NCBI GenBank assembly: GCA_026418675.1
Contig: JAOAAX010000017.1
Coordinates: forward strand, 1-43,825
Length of the DNA stretch: 43,825 nucleotides
Reading direction: 5' to 3'
Origin: Chthoniobacterales bacterium
GTDB taxonomy: Bacteria; Verrucomicrobiota; Verrucomicrobiia; Chthoniobacterales; DYNR01
Below, one piece after another: positions 34,916-43,410 of this stretch (position 1 is its first letter; every line of letters starts with the position of its first letter). The notes under the pieces were generated by a model, which ran no database searches, was not told the origin of the DNA, and worked only from the letters and a program-made list of their open reading frames with translations. A program made the translations under genes and the position numbers.

Positions 34916-35914
34916 TCAGTCTCTCCACAATCGCAAAACTCGCAGGTAATTCGCTCGCTCAATATCCCCAGCATTCGGACTATTCCGCGCGCTTAAACAA
35001 CCACGCATCTGCTCCACAGACTCATATTCATGCTCCTCCATCCAGTGCTCAAAACCAGCTATCAACGTCTCAAACGCCCGAACCCCCTGCCGCAAAACAA
35101 GCGAAACAATCTGTAATACATCCGCGCCAGCCATAATCCCCTTCACGGCATCTTGAACGTGATGGACTCCTCCGCTCAAACCCAAAGATAGCTTCGTCCG
35201 CCCATGCAAAAGCGCAATCCACCGCAAGCGCAAGAGTAACTCCGCCGAAGTCGAAAGATAAATCCGCGGCTCAACTTCTAATGTCTCAATATTTAAGTCC
35301 GGTTGATAGAAACGATTGAAAAGGACAACCGCATTCGCTCCAACCGACTCAATTTGCAATACCACATTCGGCAACGAGGTATAGAAAGGGGCTAGCTTCA
35401 CAGCCAACGGTATTCGTATTTTCTGCCGAACCGAGTAAACAATTTCCCGCAGTTGCGCCTCAATTTGTGCAGAAGTTATACCGGGATTTGTAGGAACATC
35501 ATACACATTCAATTCAATCGCATCTGCTCCCGCTGCTTCCATCTGGACAGCATACTCCGTCCAGCCACCAGTCGTCCGTCCATTCAACGATCCAATAATT
35601 GGAATACTGACCTTCTCCTTTATTCTTGAAAGGTAAAGCAAATATTCTTCTGCACCCAAACGATATTCCTCCACCTTGGGAAAATAAGTCAACGCCTCAG
35701 GGTAGGATTCAGTAAAACTCTCTATCTTCTCAACTACTGCACTCGGCTCGAGAAGAAGTTGCTCCTCAAAAAGGGAATGCAAAACTATCGCCGAGGCTCC
35801 TGCCTCCTCCAGACGCTTGACTTTTTCCAAATCATCTGCAAGTGGCGAAGCCCCTATCAGAAACGGCGACCGCAATTTTAGCCCCATGTAGTTCGTAGTA
35901 AGATCAACAGCCAT
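34916..35914 (-). CDS. dihydroorotate-dehydrogenase-like flavoprotein
   Basis: A TIM-barrel protein of the class 1 dihydroorotate dehydrogenase family: N-terminal LTTNYMGLKLRSPFLIGASP, then AIELNVYD, the AVKLAPF lysine strand and the phosphate-binding LSGGVHHVQDAVKGIMAGAD. It is the version regularly encoded beside pyruvate:ferredoxin oxidoreductase; its reaction is not known and pyrimidine synthesis need not be involved. The pattern NVYDVPTNPG lacks the classical catalytic Cys/Ser context of PyrD. The gene starts 43 bases after the oxidoreductase stop codon and is likely co-transcribed with it. Confidence 0.85.
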   Translation of the reverse strand: MAVDLTTNYMGLKLRSPFLIGASPLADDLEKVKRLEEAGASAIVLHSLFEEQLLLEPSAVVEKIESFTESYPEALTYFPKVEEYRLGAEEYLLYLSRIKEKVSIPIIGSLNGRTTGGWTEYAVQMEAAGADAIELNVYDVPTNPGITSAQIEAQLREIVYSVRQKIRIPLAVKLAPFYTSLPNVVLQIESVGANAVVLFNRFYQPDLNIETLEVEPRIYLSTSAELLLRLRWIALLHGRTKLSLGLSGGVHHVQDAVKGIMAGADVLQIVSLVLRQGVRAFETLIAGFEHWMEEHEYESVEQMRGCLSARNSPNAGDIERANYLRVLRLWRD

Positions 35915-35957
35915 TTCTTATTCTCAAATTTAGCTGGTGCTTAAAAGACTTTTTTTG

Positions 35958-38900
35958 TCAAGATTTTTTGACCGGCGATTCTGCTTGCGACATACATTTT
36001 GTTAATTCCTGCAAAAATTGGAAATGTTGACTCGTTCGTTGCTGCGCAATTTCCTCGAATTTCTTTGCGCGTTCTGGATCCATTCCCGCAAGTATTCGGA
36101 AGCGCACCTCATTCTCCATAAACCGGGCAACAGGAACCTTCGGCGCAGCGCAATCAAGGATAAACGGATTTTCGCCATGCTCCCGTCGCCGCGGATCAAA
36201 CCGGAAGATCGGCCAATATCCACTCTCAACTGCTAGTCTCTGCTGCTCCAATGCATTAGCCAAGTTGTAACCATGTGCAATACAATGCGAGTAAGCAATA
36301 ATCAACGAAGTTCCCGGATAGCTAACCGCATCATGTATCGCTCGAACCGTTTGTGAATCCTTAGCTCCAATGGCTACCTTCGCAATATAGACATCCCGAT
36401 ATGTCATCGCATAGAGCGATATAAACTTCTTCCCTGTCTCCTTTCCTCCCGAAGCAAATTTCGCTACCGCTCCCAACTGCGTTGCTTTCGAGCGTTGCCC
36501 TCCTGTATTTGAGTAAACTTCTGTGTCCAGTATAAGAATATTGAGATTTGCCCCAAGAGTAAGGATGTGATCCAGCCCACCGAAGCCAATATCATACGCC
36601 CAACCATCACCACCTATGATCCAAACAACCTTTTCAACAAGATAGTCCGCAAGTTCCGAAAGCTCCACATGTTCAGGCCGTTGACTCCCTCGTAAACGTT
36701 GTTTCAGCTCTTCAATCCGTCTCCGTTGTTCAGCAATTTCCGCTTCCGTATTCTGCGGACTTTTTAGCAACGCATCAATCAGCTCCTCTGGCAAAAGCCC
36801 GCCTGTCTGGCGCAGAAGGTGACGTGCACGGTCACGCTTCCGATCAATCCCAATTCGCAGGCCAAGCCCAAATTCTGCATTATCTTCAAAGAGCGAATTT
36901 GCCCAAGCCGGCCCCCGCCCATCGCGGTTTGTCGTGTAGGGAGTCGTCGGCAAATTCCCTCCATAGATTGAAGAACACCCTGTCGCATTCGCAATCACAA
37001 GCCGATCTCCATAGAGCTGGGTCAACAACTTAATGTATGGTGTCTCCCCGCATCCCACACACGCACCCGAAAACTCGAAGAGCGGCTCTAAAAATTGTGA
37101 ATCCTTAACGATATCGAGCTTCAATCGGGTCCGATCAGGCTCAGGCAGTTTTAAGAAAAACTCAAAATTGACCCGTTCCCGATCCCGATGCTCAAGCAAG
37201 GGCACAGCATCCAGCGCCTTGTGCTTCGGGTTGGATTTATCTTTGGCAGGACAAACGTTGATACAGAGCCGGCAACCCGTGCAGTCCTCAGGCGCAACCT
37301 GCACCGTATAACGATGCCCCTTAATCTCGGGTGAACGGAAGGGAGCCGACAAAAATCCTTCGGGTGCCCCCTCCAATTCCGACTCCGGATAATGCTTCGT
37401 CCGAATTGCCGCATGAGGGCAAATCAAAGCACATTTATTGCACTGAATACAAATTGCCGGATCCCAGAGCGGTATCTCCTGTGCCAAGTTCCGTTTCTCC
37501 CATTTGCTTGTGCCAGTTGGCCAAGTCCCATCTGCAGGGAAAACGCTTACCGGCAACCAATCCCCCTTCCCTGCGAGCATGACTCCCTCTACCAAACGAA
37601 CAAAATCCGGCGCATTCTCCGGCACAATCGGTTTCCTCTTTATACTCGAATCCGCAACCGCTGGCACATTTACCTCGTGCAATCCCGCAAGCGCCATATC
37701 CACCGCAGCGCAATTCTTCTCCACAATCTCCTTCCCTTTCTTCCCATAAGTCTTTTCGATCGCTTTCTTGATTGCCGCAATCGCACGCTCCACAGGCAAA
37801 ATCCCACTCAGTGCAAAGAAGCAGACCTGCATGACCGTATTAATCCGCCCTCCCATTCCAGCCTCTCGCGCAACCCGATACCCATCAATCACATAAAACC
37901 GAAGTTTCTTCTCTATAATTGCCTCCTGCGTTGGCCGGTCCAAACGCCCCCAAACCTCCTCCACCCCATACGGACTATTCAGCAGAAAAACCGCACCCGG
38001 CTTCGCAAGTTCCAAAATATCATATTGCGAAAGCAAATGCCATTGATGGCAAGCGACGAAATCCGCTTGGCTAATCAAATATGGCGCACGTATCGGATTC
38101 TGCCCAAAGCGCAAATGAGAAATCGTGATCCCCCCTGACTTCTTGGAATCGTAAACGAAATACGCCTGCGCATGGTAGCCAGTCTCCTCGCTAATGATCT
38201 TGATCGTATTTTTATTTGCTCCGACGGTCCCATCCGAGCCAAGCCCATAGAAAACAGCCTCCGTAACCCCCGGCAGCGGCAACTGCCAATTCCGATCCCA
38301 CTCCACCGAAAGATGCGTCACATCGTCAATAATCCCAACCGTAAAATGCCGCCGCGGCTTCTCTTTCCCCATCTCCTCGAAAATCCCTCGAACCATTGCA
38401 GGCGTGAATTCCTTCGACCCCAACCCATACCGACCTCCAATAACCATCGGCAACTTCCCACGCCCCTCCTCCAAAGCTGCAACAACATCCAAATACAACG
38501 GCTCCCCCACACTCCCCGGCTCTTTAGTCCGGTCCAAAACCGCCACCCGTTTCACTCCCTCCGGCATCACCGAACAAAACGCCTCAACATCAAACGGCCG
38601 ATACAACCGCACCGTCAATACCCCATTCCTCGCACCATGCGCATTCATCCACGCAACCGTCTCCCGCACTGTCTCCGACCCAGAACCCATTATGACAATC
38701 ACGTTCTCCGGATTTTCATGTCCATAATACTCAAAAATCCGATATTTCCGGCCAGTCATTTCGGCAAATTCGTCCATCACTTTCTGCACAATCCCAGGCA
38801 CTGCCAGAACATACGGATTTGCCCCTTCGCGTGCTTGGAAAAACGCGTCCGGATTTTGGGCTGTGCCGCGAATAACGGGATGATCGGGTGAAAGCGCACG

Positions 38901-39593
38901 CCGCACATGCTGCCGAAGCGCATCCCAATCCACGAACTTCCTCAAATCCTCATCACTCAACATCTCCACGTCATTGATTTCGTGCGAAGTCCGAAAGCCA
39001 TCGAAAAAGTGCAAAAAGGGCAACCGCGCCCGAAATGTCGCTACATGGGCAATCGCCGCAAAATCGTGCGCTTCTTGAACATTCGACGAACACAACAAGC
39101 TTACACCCGTTTGCCGCACAGCCATCACATCCGAATGATCCCCAAAGATCGAAAGTGCATGCGTCGCTACTGCCCGCGCGCTCACGTGAATACAACATGG
39201 CAACAATTGGCCAGCCAACTTGTAGAGAATCGGGATCATCAACAACAGCCCTTGCGAAGCGGTAAAAGTCGTTGCAAACCCACCTGCTTGGACAATCCCA
39301 TGCAGAGCTCCGGCCACTCCCGCCTCCGATTGCATCTCCGTAACAGTGGGCACACCTCCCCACAGATTCGGCTTCCCTCGTGCGGCCCATTCATCCGCCA
39401 ACTCACCCATCGGAGTAGAGGGCGTGATCGGATAAATCGCTATACTCTCACTCAGCCGGTATGCTACCGAAGCAGCCGCTTCGTTGCCATCGATGCTCAC
39501 AAATCGCCTTTGCTTCCCATGAAACTCGACCTCAACCACACCATTCCGACTCCCACCATTGGAACCACCATTAGAAGAAAACTCGTTTTTCAC
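35958..39593 (-). CDS. nifJ: pyruvate:ferredoxin (flavodoxin) oxidoreductase
   Basis: This single-chain enzyme decarboxylates pyruvate to acetyl-CoA and reduces ferredoxin. In order it shows the TPP/pyruvate domain (YPITPSTPMGELADEW), the transketolase-like domain II, the gamma domain, two ferredoxin 4Fe-4S motifs (CIQCNKCALICP and CTGCRLCINVCPA), and the C-terminal TPP domain with CVGCGE, NATGCSSIYGGN and GDGWAYDIGFGGLDH. All cluster cysteines and TPP residues are present, so it should be active. GTG at 39593 (after GGAAAA) or at 39608 is the likely start; the frame extends to 39689 inside pdxH. An N-terminal Gly/Ser/Asn-rich stretch precedes the enzyme. Strand skew is milder here than in the neighbours. 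Confidence 0.95.
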   Translation of the reverse strand: MKNEFSSNGGSNGGSRNGVVEVEFHGKQRRFVSIDGNEAAASVAYRLSESIAIYPITPSTPMGELADEWAARGKPNLWGGVPTVTEMQSEAGVAGALHGIVQAGGFATTFTASQGLLLMIPILYKLAGQLLPCCIHVSARAVATHALSIFGDHSDVMAVRQTGVSLLCSSNVQEAHDFAAIAHVATFRARLPFLHFFDGFRTSHEINDVEMLSDEDLRKFVDWDALRQHVRRALSPDHPVIRGTAQNPDAFFQAREGANPYVLAVPGIVQKVMDEFAEMTGRKYRIFEYYGHENPENVIVIMGSGSETVRETVAWMNAHGARNGVLTVRLYRPFDVEAFCSVMPEGVKRVAVLDRTKEPGSVGEPLYLDVVAALEEGRGKLPMVIGGRYGLGSKEFTPAMVRGIFEEMGKEKPRRHFTVGIIDDVTHLSVEWDRNWQLPLPGVTEAVFYGLGSDGTVGANKNTIKIISEETGYHAQAYFVYDSKKSGGITISHLRFGQNPIRAPYLISQADFVACHQWHLLSQYDILELAKPGAVFLLNSPYGVEEVWGRLDRPTQEAIIEKKLRFYVIDGYRVAREAGMGGRINTVMQVCFFALSGILPVERAIAAIKKAIEKTYGKKGKEIVEKNCAAVDMALAGLHEVNVPAVADSSIKRKPIVPENAPDFVRLVEGVMLAGKGDWLPVSVFPADGTWPTGTSKWEKRNLAQEIPLWDPAICIQCNKCALICPHAAIRTKHYPESELEGAPEGFLSAPFRSPEIKGHRYTVQVAPEDCTGCRLCINVCPAKDKSNPKHKALDAVPLLEHRDRERVNFEFFLKLPEPDRTRLKLDIVKDSQFLEPLFEFSGACVGCGETPYIKLLTQLYGDRLVIANATGCSSIYGGNLPTTPYTTNRDGRGPAWANSLFEDNAEFGLGLRIGIDRKRDRARHLLRQTGGLLPEELIDALLKSPQNTEAEIAEQRRRIEELKQRLRGSQRPEHVELSELADYLVEKVVWIIGGDGWAYDIGFGGLDHILTLGANLNILILDTEVYSNTGGQRSKATQLGAVAKFASGGKETGKKFISLYAMTYRDVYIAKVAIGAKDSQTVRAIHDAVSYPGTSLIIAYSHCIAHGYNLANALEQQRLAVESGYWPIFRFDPRRREHGENPFILDCAAPKVPVARFMENEVRFRILAGMDPERAKKFEEIAQQRTSQHFQFLQELTKCMSQAESPVKKS

Positions 39594-39618
39594 TTTTCCA
39601 ACAAGCACTACATTCCCA

Positions 39619-40338
39619 ATGATCCAGAAAATGTCCGACCAAATCCAGAAGAAAAACCCAAACGAATCTCCCTCCCTCGATGCAGACAAGCCTGCCTCTG
39701 AGATGCCCCTCTCCGAGATGCGCCGCGATTATCACCGTGGCGCCCTCCGCAGGGAAAACCTACCCAATTGTCCCTTTACCTTCTTCCGACAGTGGTTCGA
39801 GGAAGCCCGCTCGGCCAACATCGCAGAGCCAAATGCCATGATCCTCTCTACAGCCGATGCTTCAGGCTTCGTCCTCTCTCGCGCTGTCCTCCTCAAAGCT
39901 TACGACGAGCGCGGCTTCGTCTTCTTCACCAATTACCACAGCCGCAAAGCTGAACACATCGCTCAAAACCCTAACGTCTCCCTTCTCTTCCCGTGGTTCG
40001 ACCTTGAGCGCCAAGTCATCATCTGCGGAAAAGCCGAAAAAATCAGCACCGCCGAGTCTATTGCTTACTTCATGAGTCGCCCCTTCGGAAGCCGCATCGG
40101 CGCTTGGGTTAGCCAGCAAAGCAAAGTCATTTCGACCCGTGCGCTGCTCGAAACCAAATTCCACGAGCTTGTCCAAAAGTTCGCAAACGGCGAAGTCCCT
40201 AAGCCCGATTGGTGGGGAGGCTACCGCGTCTGCCCCACCACCATCGAATTCTGGCAAGGCGGCCCAAACCGCATCCACGACCGCTTTGAATACCGAAAAA
40301 CCCCCACTGGGTGGGAAATTGTCCGCCTCCAGCCCTAA
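39619..40338 (+). CDS. pdxH: pyridoxamine 5'-phosphate oxidase
   Basis: An FMN enzyme that oxidises pyridoxine or pyridoxamine phosphate to pyridoxal phosphate using oxygen. Family blocks MRRDYHRGAL, GFVFFTNYHSRKAEH, RPFGSRIGAWVSQQS and the C-terminal WGGYRVCPTTIEFWQGG with NRIHDR are complete. Start is ATG at 39619 or 39631; neither has a ribosome binding site, and the frame open to 39559 would run into the divergent oxidoreductase gene. The start codons of the two divergent genes are only about 25 bases apart. It converges with uvrC across 59 AT-rich bases without a clear terminator. Confidence 0.94.
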   Translation: MIQKMSDQIQKKNPNESPSLDADKPASEMPLSEMRRDYHRGALRRENLPNCPFTFFRQWFEEARSANIAEPNAMILSTADASGFVLSRAVLLKAYDERGFVFFTNYHSRKAEHIAQNPNVSLLFPWFDLERQVIICGKAEKISTAESIAYFMSRPFGSRIGAWVSQQSKVISTRALLETKFHELVQKFANGEVPKPDWWGGYRVCPTTIEFWQGGPNRIHDRFEYRKTPTGWEIVRLQP

Positions 40339-40397
40339 CTAGAAACGAGAAATAAAAAATTCCCTAAAAAATCAAATAGCAGATAAAAAAATCATTT

Positions 40398-42047
40398 TTA
40401 CGGCTCCACCTCAGTTCGCTTCCCATCAGCCGAATCATTGCTCCCCATTCCGCGGTTCAACCTCCGGAGAAGTTCCTTTGCTCCCTCCATTCCCAATCCC
40501 GGCACAGCCTCGACAATCTCCTTAGCCGTTGCTTTCCGAATCCGCTCAACGGCCCCAAATTTCCTCAGTAGGGCCTTTTTCCGAGCCGCGCTGATTCCTG
40601 GGATAGTATCCAGCAAGCTCTCCCGCATCCGCTTCTTTAGCAACAGCGCATGGTAACTATTAGCGAACCGGTGTGCCTCATCCCTCAACCGCTGCAAAAG
40701 CCGCAAAGCCCCGTTATCCTCGGGCAGTCGCAGTGGAACTGCCTCCCCTGGCCGATAGATCTCTTCAAATTCCTTTGCAAGCCCGATGATGGGAATCTCA
40801 TACAGACCCAACTTCTGCAACTCCCGACAAGCTGCTGAAAGCTGGCCCCGCCCTCCATCTACAACGATCAAATCAGGCAACCGCACTGGCGCATTCATTG
40901 GTTGTTTCTCATCCTGCATCCGTGCGGCCCGCTCCATCTGCTCCACAACCGACTCCTGCGAATCATCGGCATATCCCTCAGCCCCTTCCATCAGAATTTG
41001 CCTGCCCTCCCCTAGAACTCGCGAATACCGACGCCGCACAACCTCCGCCATGCTCGCAAAATCGTCCTGATGGTCAACCGTCCGAATCCGGTAACGCCGA
41101 TACGCAGAAGTCTCCGGAACACCATTCCGAAACCGCACCATCGAAGCCACAATATGCGTCGAGGAAATATTGGAAATATCGAAACACTCCATCACAACCG
41201 GGAGCCGTGGCAAGCCCAACGCTCGCTGCAAGGCCTCCATATCCCGCTGCGGATCATTCGATGCAGGCAAGCTCTTCCGCGTAAACCGTGTCATCTGCTG
41301 CGACGTCAAACGCAAATCCGCGATTAAATCCCGGAGCTGAGCCGCACGCTCAAATTCATGCCTCTCTGCAGCTGCCAACATTTGCTTCTCCAACTGTGCG
41401 ATCAGCTCCGCAGAATTCCCTTCTAGGAACTCGCATGCTTGCCGCACCCGCGCCACATACTCCTCCCGTGTCACTTTCCCAACACACGGTGCTGAACAAT
41501 TCCGAATGATGTCATCATGACAATGACGATAAGTTGTCTCATCAGGGAAAGCCGGTTTGCACGAGCGCAACCCAAATTTCCTGATCAGAATATCCAATGT
41601 TTTACGCACGGCTCTTCCGTCTGGGTATGGGCCAAAGTAACGTGCTCCGTCTTCCTTCCGCAGCCGCACAACCTCAAACTTTGGCCAGGGGTCCTCGAGG
41701 TGAATCCGCAGAAGCGGAAAACGTTTGTCATCCCGAAAAGCCACATTGTATTTCGGCCGGAAATCCTTAATTAAACGCCCCTCCAACAAAACTGCTTCCG
41801 GCTCACTGCGCACCTCATGCCACTCAAAACTCCACGTGCTCTCCACAAGCGACCGTGTCTTGATGGATGCACGTCGCAACCCGCTTTGGGTAAAATAACT
41901 CGAAAGCCGCCGCCGCAAATCTCGCGCTTTGCCAACGTAAATCACCCGACTAAACCGATCTCGAAATAAATACACCCCCGGCTTATGCGGAACCTCATGC
42001 AGCTTCTCGCTTAAACTCGGACGCACTTCAGCCATTCTAATCTTCAC
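40398..42047 (-). CDS. uvrC: excinuclease ABC subunit C
   Basis: UvrC makes both incisions in nucleotide excision repair. The N-terminal GIY-YIG nuclease (PGVYLFRDRFSRVIYVGKARDLRRRL) is followed by a Cys-rich CHDDIIRNCSAPCVGK segment, the UVR domain (AAERHEFERAAQLRDLI), the RNase H-like 5' nuclease (MECFDISN and LIVVDGGRGQL), and a C-terminal tandem helix-hairpin-helix domain (LLDTIPGISAARKKALL). At 549 residues it is slightly short but complete. GTG at 42047 follows AGGA by five bases; ATG at 42035 is an alternative start. Confidence 0.96.
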   Translation of the reverse strand: MKIRMAEVRPSLSEKLHEVPHKPGVYLFRDRFSRVIYVGKARDLRRRLSSYFTQSGLRRASIKTRSLVESTWSFEWHEVRSEPEAVLLEGRLIKDFRPKYNVAFRDDKRFPLLRIHLEDPWPKFEVVRLRKEDGARYFGPYPDGRAVRKTLDILIRKFGLRSCKPAFPDETTYRHCHDDIIRNCSAPCVGKVTREEYVARVRQACEFLEGNSAELIAQLEKQMLAAAERHEFERAAQLRDLIADLRLTSQQMTRFTRKSLPASNDPQRDMEALQRALGLPRLPVVMECFDISNISSTHIVASMVRFRNGVPETSAYRRYRIRTVDHQDDFASMAEVVRRRYSRVLGEGRQILMEGAEGYADDSQESVVEQMERAARMQDEKQPMNAPVRLPDLIVVDGGRGQLSAACRELQKLGLYEIPIIGLAKEFEEIYRPGEAVPLRLPEDNGALRLLQRLRDEAHRFANSYHALLLKKRMRESLLDTIPGISAARKKALLRKFGAVERIRKATAKEIVEAVPGLGMEGAKELLRRLNRGMGSNDSADGKRTEVEP

Positions 42048-42127
42048 CGATTCCTGTTCCCCTTAACTTATCCTCTTTGCCAAAGCTTTCCAAACCTAGC
42101 CAGACAAACCGCATCCTTCTTTCGGTA

Positions 42128-42141
42128 GGATGCTTGCATCC
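42128..42141. promoter_or_regulatory. short dyad in the uvrC-exbB intergenic region
   Basis: GGATGC, TT, GCATCC: perfect 6-base arms in the 170-base gap between divergent uvrC and the ExbB-like gene. It might be an operator for either gene. There is no T-tract. Evidence is limited to symmetry and position. Confidence 0.25.
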
Positions 42142-42217
42142 CCTTGCAACACAGCATACATTGCCAAACGCCAATTCTTCCTCGCATCTCTAAACGGGCA
42201 CAAATTTGAATTCCACC

Positions 42218-42961
42218 GTGAAAAAAATTCTCCCAACAATTTTGCTTCTCCTTTTTGTAACGGACCTTTCCGCTCAGGCCGAAACTGCAGCTCCTCAACC
42301 CGAACCTCTCAACCTTCTCCAAATCCTCATCTCTGGCGGGCCTGTCATGTATCCGCTGGGAATCCTCTCCATTCTTGCCCTCACGCTAATATTCTTTTTC
42401 CTCTTCACCATGAGCCGCAACAGCATTGCTTCCCCGCGCTACATGCGCACTGCCGAAGCTCTCCTCCGCAAACGCGATTACCTCGGCCTCATTGCAATCT
42501 CCCATCGCCACAATGAAGCTGTCGCACGCGTCATGGCTCGTATGCTCGATTTCATTACCAAAAATCCCGACGCTCCCCTTAGCGAAGCTCGCGACATCGC
42601 CCTCACAGAAGGCACCCGTGAAGCCAGCCAAATCAATCAACGCATTACCTACTTGGCCGATATTGGAGCTATTGCTCCAATGCTTGGCCTCTTCGGAACC
42701 GTCCTTGGCATGATCCGCTCCTTTAGTGTTGTCGCAAGCGACATTGCTGCTACCCGCCCCATGCTCCTTGCGGAGGGAGTCTCCGAAGCGCTTGTCACAA
42801 CAGCCGCCGGTCTTTTAATTGGCATTCCAGCCATGGCTGCTTACTCCTTCTTCCGCGGCCGCTCCCAAAGCCTTATTGCCGAACTTGAAGCCGCAACGAC
42901 TCACCTCTTTGCTCTCTTTGCCGCCACTTACTCAAACACCAACGACGAAGACATCTCCTAA
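42218..42961 (+). CDS. exbB: MotA/TolQ/ExbB proton channel family protein
   Basis: An inner-membrane subunit of a proton-driven energy transducer (TonB-ExbB-ExbD or Tol-Pal type). I start at GTG 42218, because the protein then begins with a clean signal peptide (MKKILPTILLLLFVTDLSAQA); the frame extends to TTG 42206. A first transmembrane segment lies near residues 43-65, a large cytoplasmic region follows, and the conserved ADIGAIAPMLGLFGTVLGMI segment and a third membrane helix (EALVTTAAGLLIGIPAMAAY) come after. The cleavable signal plus three helices is a common ExbB form in Bacteroidetes and PVC bacteria. An ExbD-like gene follows after 32 bases. Confidence 0.9.
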   Translation: MKKILPTILLLLFVTDLSAQAETAAPQPEPLNLLQILISGGPVMYPLGILSILALTLIFFFLFTMSRNSIASPRYMRTAEALLRKRDYLGLIAISHRHNEAVARVMARMLDFITKNPDAPLSEARDIALTEGTREASQINQRITYLADIGAIAPMLGLFGTVLGMIRSFSVVASDIAATRPMLLAEGVSEALVTTAAGLLIGIPAMAAYSFFRGRSQSLIAELEAATTHLFALFAATYSNTNDEDIS

Positions 42962-42993
42962 TCCCACTACCACCAACTTCTATCTCTACGAGC

Positions 42994-43410
42994 ATGAATT
43001 TCCGTCTCCGTGCTACTCCCGAAGCCCCCGGCTTTCAGATTGCTCCCATGGTGGACATTGTCTTCCTCCTCCTGATCTTCTTCCTCGTAACGTGGAATTT
43101 CGCCCGTTACGAAACCGAACTCGAAGTCGTTGTTCCCGTCGCAAAAGAAGGGAAGGAGACTCGCCGTGCCATGGGGGAAGTCATCCTCAATGTTCGCGCT
43201 GATGGCTCTGTCGTTCTCAACCGCAAAACTCTCACTCTGGACGAGCTTCGCCAAGCCCTCCAGCGCATTGCTTCTATCTATCCCGACCAAGCCGTCGTGC
43301 TCCGTGGCGACGAGAGCGCCTCTTACAAGCACATTGTTGCCGTCCTCGATGTTTGCCGAAGCGCAAACATTTGGAACGTCGCCTTTGCTACCAATCGCCC
43401 GAAAGAATGA
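42994..43410 (+). CDS. exbD: ExbD/TolR-type biopolymer transport protein
   Basis: The partner of ExbB: one N-terminal transmembrane helix and a periplasmic domain. The helix contains the proton-binding Asp in PMVDIVFLLLIFFLV, at about residue 21. The C-terminal domain (VVLRGDESASYKHIVAVLDVCR) matches the family, and its 138-residue length is usual. Its stop codon overlaps the ATG of the following gene (ATGA), so the three genes form one translationally coupled unit. Confidence 0.92.
   Translation: MNFRLRATPEAPGFQIAPMVDIVFLLLIFFLVTWNFARYETELEVVVPVAKEGKETRRAMGEVILNVRADGSVVLNRKTLTLDELRQALQRIASIYPDQAVVLRGDESASYKHIVAVLDVCRSANIWNVAFATNRPKE

Noticed and set aside
38907-39701. 264-codon plus-strand open frame opposite the oxidoreductase gene
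   Set aside because: It lies entirely opposite conserved TPP-domain sequence and has no recognisable motif.
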